The notes beneath the pieces are model-generated. The model worked only from the letters and a program-made list of their open reading frames with translations, did no database searches and was not told where the DNA came from. From Gammaproteobacteria bacterium RIFCSPHIGHO2_12_FULL_41_20 (lineage in GTDB: Bacteria; Pseudomonadota; Gammaproteobacteria; DSM-16500), in contig MGYC01000012.1 in assembly GCA_001801575.1 (NCBI GenBank), positions 1-39,937 on the forward strand: a DNA stretch of 39,937 nucleotides. Direction: 5' to 3'. This document shows positions 34,742 through 39,937 of the stretch, one piece after another (the first letter of the stretch is position 1; the number at the start of each line of letters is the position of its first letter). Made by a program: the position numbers and the translations under genes.

Positions 34742-36067
34742 CTAGTTACGTTCAAATACCGCCATTGTTTCAATATGCTCGGTGTGTGGAAACATATTCA
34801 TTATTCCTGCATGTGTTAATTGATAATCCTTGGCTAATGCACCAGCATCTCTAGCTAGCGTAGCGGGGTTACATGAAATATAAACAATTTTTTCCGCATT
34901 TAGTTGAGGCAATATCGGTGCTAAATCCTTTATACCAGTTCTTGGTGGGTCAAGAAGGATTTTCGTGTATGTTTTTTGAAGCCAAGGTTTTTGTTGTTCT
35001 GTGGTAGATAGTTGTAGGTTGGTTGTATAAAAATCAGCATTGATAATGTTATTATAAACAGCATTTTCCTTGGCACGTTCCACCATGCGCTCACTGCCTT
35101 CAATGCCGGTTACCCGTTTTGCATGTCGCGCAATCGGTAGGGTAAAATTACCTATCCCACAAAACAGGTCCAGTACTTCATCTTCCGAGCGTAAATCAAG
35201 TAACGTTATGGCTTGCTGGATCATGAGATTATTAATCTCAAAATTAATTTGTGTAAAATCTAACGGGTGAAAATGCATAGTGATGTGATAATTAGGTAAA
35301 TAATAGCAAAGACGCTCAGGTTGTTCGACAGGCCATAGTTTGTGCGGTACGTTGGGTGGGTTAGGGTGTAAATAGAGATGAAACTGATGCTTGTTAGCAA
35401 AGGCAATTAATTTTTCTTGATCTGCTGCTGTTAACGGCTGTAAATGACGAAACACTAAAGCCGTGGCATTTTCTCCTACTGCTACCTCTATTTGTGGGAT
35501 ATCTTTGTAATTATCTAAAGATCTAATAATATTGCTTAATTCATTGATGTGTAAACCGATATTCTCATGTAAGACAGGGCAGCTGTGGATATCAGCTAGA
35601 TAGTGGTGACGTTTTTCTCGAAATCCTACTAGTACTTTATTTTTTTTAATAACATACCGTACCCCTAATCGTGCTTTTCGGCGATAGCCCCATGGATGCA
35701 TTGTCAGTGGTGGGAGTAGATTTTGCGGCTTAATATTGCCAAAGTGTTGTAATTGTTCGATTAATGCATCTTGTTTTAACTTGAGTTGTGCAGCATTAGA
35801 TAAATGCTGCAGACTGCATCCTCCACAAATACCAAAATGAGAACATCCAGGTGTAACGCGTTCAATGGCTAGTTCTTTTACTTCCAGAATTTCTGCTTCA
35901 TTGTAACGGGTATGCTGGCTGATAAGTTTACAGCGGATTTTTTCTCCTGGGAGGGCACCTTGAATAAAAGTCGTTTTACCTTGAATAACGGCAATACCTC
36001 GTCCATCATGGCTTAAGGAAGAGACTTCTACAATGTAAGTATCTGATGTTATTTGTGATTGTTTCAT
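34742..36067 (-). CDS. rlmD: 23S rRNA (uracil-1939-C5)-methyltransferase RlmD
   Basis: A 441-aa iron-sulfur rRNA methyltransferase. N-terminal TRAM domain (about 10-65), then the 4Fe-4S ligands Cys75, Cys81 and Cys84 (CSHFGICGGC), with the fourth in HSCPVLH (about 163). The SAM-binding DLFCGIGNFTLP, the DPPRTG motif and the catalytic cysteine in YISCNPATLARD complete the enzyme. It methylates U1939 of 23S rRNA. Length fits E. coli RlmD (433). It is first in a probable pair with the Hpt gene. The 400-bp gap behind it holds the 6S candidate on the other strand. Confidence 0.95.
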   Translation of the reverse strand: MKQSQITSDTYIVEVSSLSHDGRGIAVIQGKTTFIQGALPGEKIRCKLISQHTRYNEAEILEVKELAIERVTPGCSHFGICGGCSLQHLSNAAQLKLKQDALIEQLQHFGNIKPQNLLPPLTMHPWGYRRKARLGVRYVIKKNKVLVGFREKRHHYLADIHSCPVLHENIGLHINELSNIIRSLDNYKDIPQIEVAVGENATALVFRHLQPLTAADQEKLIAFANKHQFHLYLHPNPPNVPHKLWPVEQPERLCYYLPNYHITMHFHPLDFTQINFEINNLMIQQAITLLDLRSEDEVLDLFCGIGNFTLPIARHAKRVTGIEGSERMVERAKENAVYNNIINADFYTTNLQLSTTEQQKPWLQKTYTKILLDPPRTGIKDLAPILPQLNAEKIVYISCNPATLARDAGALAKDYQLTHAGIMNMFPHTEHIETMAVFERN

Positions 36068-36181
36068 TTTTGTGTGATGAGCCTAGGTTAAGTGGATGAA
36101 AGCCAGAAATTATAGATGAAAAAAATATTTAAACAAAAAATAATTAACAATATATTCAATAGCATTATAAATGAGCAAAAT

Positions 36182-36209
36182 TTGCAAATAAGTGTATTTT
36201 TTCTATACT
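36182..36209 (+). promoter_or_regulatory. Promoter of the 6S RNA candidate
   Basis: TTGCAA at 36182-36187 and TATACT at 36204-36209, spaced 16 bases. The predicted start, six bases beyond the -10, is G36216, exactly the first base of the closing stem of the RNA. Confidence 0.6.
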
Positions 36210-36215
36210 AATAAT

Positions 36216-36396
36216 GAGTGTTTTCGTTAGAATGTTGTCCAGAACCTTTCAGTCATATAAATAGGGAAACTAACTTGTGGCATGGTGTGCAGGTCCTGAT
36301 TTACGGTTGTTGAAGTAGGAAAGCCTAAAGTGCTGCAGAGGTTTCCACCATTGTGGGTTTAGTCGGTTTCTGCAGGCAGTTCTTTCGAAGACACTC
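36216..36396 (+). ncRNA. ssrS: Candidate 6S RNA
   Basis: A 181-base non-coding stretch whose two ends pair (36216-36226 with 36386-36396, one wobble). Inward the pairing goes on: AGAA with TTCT, TGTC with GGCA, CAGAACC (36240-36246) with GGTTTCTG (36365-36372, one bulge). Then comes an open region of about 35 bases on the 5' side and 13 on the 3' side, then a second stem ATGGTGTGCAG (36282-36292) with CTGCA (36333-36337) and CACCAT (36346-36351). One long rod with a large central bubble and about 184 bases is the known form of 6S RNA, which binds sigma-70 RNA polymerase in stationary phase. No primary-sequence proof was possible. Confidence 0.6.
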
Positions 36397-36403
36397 TTTT
36401 ATT

Positions 36404-36431
36404 TTGCCTAATTAATAACTCTGAGTATACA
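36404..36431 (+). promoter_or_regulatory. Candidate promoter of rocD
   Basis: TTGCCT at 36404-36409 and TATACA at 36426-36431, spaced 16 bases; a second TATACT follows at 36436. It lies between the 6S candidate and rocD, so the aminotransferase need not depend on read-through. Confidence 0.4.
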
Positions 36432-36474
36432 CTCTTATACTAACTAAATAAGTTATTTCACAGGAATAAGCCTG

Positions 36475-37686
36475 ATGACGTTATCCCCTATGGAATTAGA
36501 GCACCAATTTGGTGCGCAGAATTATGCTCCTTTACCGGTTGTGTTAAAACGAGCAGAAGGCGTGTTTGTTTGGGATGAAGCAGGGAAACGCTATTTTGAT
36601 ATGATGAGTGCCTATTCCGCAGTAAGTCATGGTCATTGTCATCCTAAATTAGTAGATGCATTGTGCAGCCAAGCTCACCAACTTGCAGTTGTGTCTCGAG
36701 CGTTTTATAGCGATAAATTGGGAGTGTTTTTAAAGCGTGCTTGCGAGGTGGCTGGGCAAGATAGAGCACTACCTATGAACTCAGGAGCGGAAGCGGTAGA
36801 GACAGCATTGAAAGCAGCTAGGAAATGGGCTTACACACAAAAAAAGGTGCCAACAGATCAAGCTGAAATTATTGCGTGTGCAGGAAATTTTCATGGCAGA
36901 ACAATAACTATTGTTGGGATGTCGTCAGAACCACAATATCGATCCGGTTTTGGCCCTTTTCCTGCAGGGTTTACGGTGATTCCTTACGGCGATGCCGCTG
37001 CTTTGGAAAAGGCTATTACTAATAGGACGGCTGCGTTTTTAGTGGAGCCAATTCAAGGTGAGGGAGGTATTGTTTTACCGCCAGTAGGTTATTTACGAGA
37101 ATGTGCAGCGATTTGCAAAAAACATAATGTGTTACTCATATGTGATGAAATTCAAACTGGCATGGGACGTACTGGTAAGTTTTTAGCTTGTGAGCATGAA
37201 GCAGTAAAACCGGATGCTGTGTTATTAGGGAAGGCGCTAGGTGGTGGTTTGCTTCCAGTATCATTATTTTTAAGTTGCCAAGAAGTGATGTCTGTATTTA
37301 CGCCCGGCGATCATGGTAGCACATTTGGTGGTAATCCGTTGGCTGCGGCAGTGGGATTAGTAGCGCTTAATACATTATTTGATGAGGGGTTAATAACGCG
37401 CGCTGCAGAATTAGGGGAATATTTTTTAAAAAAATTACAAGCTATTCGCTCACCGTTAATTAAAGCGGTACGAGGTAAGGGACTATTGATAGGTCTTGAG
37501 GTGGGTATGGAATATTCAGCGCGCTTATTATGTATGCATCTGCTAGAGGCAGGTGTACTTACAAAAGAAACGCATGATACCGTGCTTCGTATCGCGCCTC
37601 CTTTAGTTATTACCAAGGAACAAATTGACGAAGTATCGATGATTATTGCCCAAGTTTTATGGGCTAATGAAAAAGCATTGATCTAA
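36475..37686 (+). CDS. rocD: Ornithine aminotransferase
   Basis: A 403-aa class III PLP-dependent aminotransferase that converts ornithine and 2-oxoglutarate to glutamate semialdehyde and glutamate. The N-terminal YAPLPVVLKRAEGVFVWDEAGKRYFD and YSAVSHGHCHP strings and MNSGAEAVETALKAARKW are typical of ornithine rather than acetylornithine transaminases. The PLP lysine is in LLGKALGGG, with the usual ICDEIQTGMGRTG and HGSTFGGNPLA around it. Length equals that of Bacillus RocD. AGGAA stands about nine bases before the ATG. No other arginine or proline gene is near. The 6S candidate precedes it. Confidence 0.94.
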   Translation: MTLSPMELEHQFGAQNYAPLPVVLKRAEGVFVWDEAGKRYFDMMSAYSAVSHGHCHPKLVDALCSQAHQLAVVSRAFYSDKLGVFLKRACEVAGQDRALPMNSGAEAVETALKAARKWAYTQKKVPTDQAEIIACAGNFHGRTITIVGMSSEPQYRSGFGPFPAGFTVIPYGDAAALEKAITNRTAAFLVEPIQGEGGIVLPPVGYLRECAAICKKHNVLLICDEIQTGMGRTGKFLACEHEAVKPDAVLLGKALGGGLLPVSLFLSCQEVMSVFTPGDHGSTFGGNPLAAAVGLVALNTLFDEGLITRAAELGEYFLKKLQAIRSPLIKAVRGKGLLIGLEVGMEYSARLLCMHLLEAGVLTKETHDTVLRIAPPLVITKEQIDEVSMIIAQVLWANEKALI

Positions 37687-37705
37687 TACAGCATCCATTT
37701 ATTAA

Positions 37706-37933
37706 CTATTTACCTACGAGCCATCCAGTTTCTACTTCTAATTCGTTAGCAATTTGTTGCAGTAATTGTTCATCTGGCAGCTGATATCCTTCTAGTAAGT
37801 TCCATGCTTGTTGTTTGGGTATTTGTAACATTTTACTTAGAATGGTTACTCTTTCGCGAACAACGGCCGGGACATCCAATTCATCTAGGCCTTTATTCAA
37901 ACGATCAGCAAATTGTTTTGCACTTTGCGGCAC
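37706..37933 (-). CDS. Small helix-turn-helix protein (XRE-like)
   Basis: About 75 aa from a GTG at 37933, chosen because AAGGAGGT ends 7 bases before it; the frame is open further up to 38038, but that part overlaps folD. The chain SAKQFADRLNKGLDELDVPAVVRERVTILSKMLQIPKQQAWNLLEGYQLPDEQLLQQIANELEVETGWLVG has the five-helix pattern of Cro/cI-type repressors, with the recognition helix around KQQAWNLLEGYQ. Function is presumably DNA binding; the targets are unknown. It follows folD by 70 bp on the same strand. No phage genes lie near. Confidence 0.66.
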   Translation of the reverse strand: MPQSAKQFADRLNKGLDELDVPAVVRERVTILSKMLQIPKQQAWNLLEGYQLPDEQLLQQIANELEVETGWLVGK

Positions 37934-38003
37934 GACAATACCTCCTTCCATGAGTTTAGGCATGAGTATACCGGGGGTAAAGGCAGCCGGCAATGCGCTA
38001 ATT

Positions 38004-38867
38004 TTATGGTGAAAGTGTAGGAGAATAGCCAGCAGCAATTAAGGTGTTTTTTAGTAACATGGCGACAGTCATTGGCCCAACACCGCCAGGTACAGGCGTA
38101 ATCCAGGCTGCGCGTGTTTTTGCTTTTTCGAATTCAATATCGCCTGTTAATGTGCCATCGGCAAGGCGATTTATCCCTATGTCAATCACTGTTGCGCCGG
38201 GTTTAATCCATTCTGCTTTAATTAATCCGGGTTTGCCAACGGCAGAGACTAAAATATCAGCTTGTTGAACATAGTGCGCTAAGTTTCTCGTAAAGCGATG
38301 GCAAATAGTTACAGTAGCGCCAGCAAGTAATAGCTCAAGTGACATAGGTCTACCGACAATATTAGACGCACCCACAATGACGGCATGTTTGCCTTTATAT
38401 GCTTGGCCAATATGATCAAGTAAATACATAACTCCGTAGGGAGTACACGAGCGTAGTGCGGGGCGTCGTTGCGCAAGTCGCCCAAGATTATAGGGATGAA
38501 AACCATCAACATCTTTAGCAGGATTAATACTATCAATGATTGTTCCTGTGTTTAGGTGACTGGGTAAAGGGAGTTGCAATAAAACGCCATCAACAGAGTT
38601 ATCTATATTTAGCATATGAATGAGGGTAACAAGTTCAGTTTCGCTAATTGAAGCAGGTAAAACATGATAAAATGAGATAACGCCTACTTCTGCACAGGCC
38701 TGGCGTTTATTGCGTACATAAATGTGCGAGGCCGGGTCGTTGCCTACTAAAATGACTGCGAGACCAGGGGGACGATAACCTTGTTGGCATTTGCTGCTTA
38801 TGATGGCCGCAATTTCGCTACGAAGTTGGGCGGCGATTGATTTGCCATCAATGCATTGTGCGACCAT
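38004..38867 (-). CDS. folD: Bifunctional methylenetetrahydrofolate dehydrogenase/cyclohydrolase FolD
   Basis: A 287-aa enzyme of one-carbon metabolism in the cytoplasm, making 10-formyl-THF from methylene-THF with NADP. The catalytic lysine is in YVRNK, and the signatures [33 protein letters not shown] (dinucleotide loop) and [14 protein letters not shown] all match FolD. The frame opens four codons earlier, at 38879, but ATG 38867 has AGGAT at the right distance and gives the usual N-terminus. It precedes the small HTH gene. A Fur-like site lies about 60 bp upstream. Confidence 0.95.
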   Translation of the reverse strand: MVAQCIDGKSIAAQLRSEIAAIISSKCQQGYRPPGLAVILVGNDPASHIYVRNKRQACAEVGVISFYHVLPASISETELVTLIHMLNIDNSVDGVLLQLPLPSHLNTGTIIDSINPAKDVDGFHPYNLGRLAQRRPALRSCTPYGVMYLLDHIGQAYKGKHAVIVGASNIVGRPMSLELLLAGATVTICHRFTRNLAHYVQQADILVSAVGKPGLIKAEWIKPGATVIDIGINRLADGTLTGDIEFEKAKTRAAWITPVPGGVGPMTVAMLLKNTLIAAGYSPTLSP

Positions 38868-38922
38868 ATGCAAGTACATCCTATGGGATAGAGTGGGTTA
38901 TTTTAACACGAAACTTTTATTT

Positions 38923-38940
38923 AAATGAGAATCATATATC
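38923..38940. promoter_or_regulatory. Weak Fur-like site upstream of folD
   Basis: AATGAGAATCAT agrees with 11 of 12 bases of the Fur core, but the right half is degenerate (ATATC for TATC). It sits in the gap between folD and the tRNA cluster. Confidence 0.22.
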
Positions 38941-39006
38941 TAAGCATATTAATTATAAAACATTGACGGTGAAAGGAGTACTTTGTATGATTCCAAATCG
39001 TTTCAA

Positions 39007-39080
39007 CGGGGTATAGCGCAGTCTGGTAGCGCGCCTGCTTTGGGAGCAGGATGTCGGGGGTTCAAATCCCTCTACCCCGA
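39007..39080 (+). tRNA. tRNA-Pro (TGG)
   Basis: A full cloverleaf of 74 bases: acceptor CGGGGTA with TACCCCG, D-arm GCGCAGTCTGGTAGCGC, anticodon stem CCTGC/GCAGG with loop TTTGGGA, and T-arm with GTTCAAATC. The unusual C at position 1 is typical for proline tRNAs. CCA is not encoded. First of four tRNAs in a row. Confidence 0.97.
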
Positions 39081-39110
39081 TTTAAAATAATAAGGTAGGT
39101 TTCTCGAGGG

Positions 39111-39187
39111 GCGCCTGTAGCTCATTCGGATAGAGCACCGGCCTTCTAAGCCGGGGGTAGCAGGTTCGAGTCCTGCCAGGCGCGCCA
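39111..39187 (+). tRNA. tRNA-Arg (TCT)
   Basis: A full cloverleaf: acceptor GCGCCTG with CAGGCGC, D-arm TAGCTCATTCGGATAGAGC, anticodon loop CTTCTAA in stem CCGGC/GCCGG, T-arm GTTCGAGTC. CCA is encoded at 39185-39187. It reads AGA/AGG codons. Confidence 0.97.
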
Positions 39188-39191
39188 TGGA

Positions 39192-39274
39192 ATAATCCTA
39201 GAAACGGCAGTTGGGCGTGAGCTTTAAAGGTGTTACATTTAAGATCATGAATCAACTGCCGTTTCTAGGATAAT
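39192..39274. repeat. Inverted repeat with dispersed copy, 19-22-bp arms
   Basis: Arms 39195-39213 and 39253-39271 are perfectly complementary over 19 bases (ATCCTAGAAACGGCAGTTG) and extend to about 22 with one mismatch, around a 39-base centre. It lies between tRNA-Arg and tRNA-His. A related single arm with the same flanking centre is at 28844-28882, so this is a dispersed family rather than a local hairpin. Confidence 0.82.
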
Positions 39275-39328
39275 ACATAGGGTTGCCTGGAGAAAGAGCA
39301 GCTAAGCAATTCCTTGAAAGTTGTTTAT

Positions 39329-39405
39329 GGTGGGCGTAGCTCAGTTGGTAGAGCCCCGGATTGTGATTCCGGTTGTCGTGGGTTCGATCCCCATCGCTCA
39401 CCCCA
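39329..39405 (+). tRNA. tRNA-His (GTG)
   Basis: A full cloverleaf with the extra G(-1) at 39329 opposite discriminator C, as expected for histidine. Anticodon loop TTGTGAT in stem CCGGA/TCCGG, T-arm GTTCGATCC, CCA encoded at 39403-39405. Confidence 0.97.
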
Positions 39406-39410
39406 TTCAT

Positions 39411-39483
<73 letters not shown>

Positions 39484-39547
39484 TCAATAGAATCAATGAC
39501 TTGCAAGGTAATTTTCGGGGTCTTTCCCATTTAAGGGGGCACTTTGC

Positions 39548-39937
39548 CTATGAGCAGAGTACTCTAACTCGTAACCTATAATTTTCAAAGTTCCGAAATC
39601 CATATGCTCTTCTTTGAATCAGTTTCATCTTGCGATGGAACCCTTCCGTTATGCCATTGTTCTTTGTGAATCGCCACATACGAACTACCTCCTCACGCCA
39701 TTGATAAAGTGTTTTACCTAGTGTTACTAGCCGTTTAAACGGACTCTGTTTGAGAGCCGTAATCATTTTTAAGAACAGGGGGATCATGCGCCTACATTGC
39801 TTAGCCTTCATTGTTTTCTTCATAAGTACTCGACGTAGCTGCTGTTTAAATTGATAGATAGCATGTAAGCGTTTAGGGAAGGACATGGCTAGATATTTTT
39901 ACATTGACAGGTGAATACACTGCGGCAAGAGGGCATG
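39548..39937 (-). pseudogene. ISL3-family transposase remnant, broken by a stop, cut by window edge
   Basis: The C-terminal 112 residues of an ISL3-type DDE transposase: FTKNNGITEGFHRKMKLIQRRAYGFRNFENYRLRVRVLC is the family's hallmark end, with the catalytic Glu in ITEGFH. Upstream in the same frame lie HALLPQCIHLSM, then a TAA at 39901-39899, then KYLAMSFPKRLHAIYQF, so the coding frame continues through a nonsense mutation and beyond the window. The GGGGTCTTTCCC at about 39517 may be part of the right terminal repeat. It lies about 65 bp behind tRNA-Lys. Likely inactive. Confidence 0.82.

Noticed and set aside
37934-38038. N-terminal extension of the small HTH protein into folD
   Set aside because: AAGGAGGT before GTG 37933 fits the start better, and the extension overlaps folD without any HTH-like sequence.

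Overview
The window reads as a stretch of chromosome from an AT-rich gammaproteobacterium. The evidence is the gene complement: a Hpt domain like that of BarA/GacS beside rlmD, ttcA, ettA, cysZ, a tRNA-Pro/Arg/His/Lys cluster, and a candidate 6S RNA. Several genes look host-directed: a secreted neutral ceramidase, a secreted GH5 hydrolase, a TPR protein and a large unrecognised protein with a kinase-like HxDN/DFD signature. These fit an intracellular or amoeba/arthropod-associated relative of Legionellales/Coxiellaceae. That placement is inference; there is no rRNA or Dot/Icm gene here to confirm it.

Layout. 1-1036: 3' part of a decayed IS110-family element with a long structured tail. 1090-2994: HSDL2-like SDR plus a lysine 2,3-aminomutase-like radical SAM enzyme, closed by a 39-bp inverted repeat. 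3148-5472 (-): an ArnT/PMT-like glycosyltransferase and an unknown partner. 5557-6525: YheT-like hydrolase. 6527-12909 (-): a probable four-gene operon CNNM/TlyC protein, GH5 hydrolase, neutral ceramidase, TPR protein, with a Fur-box-like site in front. 13025-15555: cysZ and ettA. 15606-17545 (-): a Cys-rich mini-lipoprotein and a LysP-like permease. 17801-23595: a complete tripartite RND efflux operon in the order outer-membrane factor, adaptor, pump. 23631-25937 (-): 768-aa effector-like protein. 26106-29765: a GT2 / ArnT-like / YdjC-deacetylase trio that matches the Francisella FlmF2-FlmK-NaxD lipid A aminosugar pathway. 29884-32607: cold-shock protein, two strong terminator hairpins, ttcA, MATE pump. 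32652-36067 (-): POT peptide transporter, stand-alone Hpt protein, rlmD. 36216-36396: candidate 6S RNA with its own promoter, followed by rocD. 37706-38867 (-): small HTH protein and folD. 39007-39483: four tRNAs. 39548-end: decayed ISL3-type transposase.

The envelope theme is strong: two ArnT-like transferases, a lipid-linked sugar synthase and deacetylase, an RND pump and a MATE pump all bear on resistance to cationic peptides and toxins. The nutritional theme is amino acid and peptide uptake (LysP-like, POT) with lysine and ornithine conversion (KamA-like, RocD). At least three different families of palindromic repeat (MITE-like) lie in the intergenic gaps, two of them with solitary arm copies elsewhere in the window.
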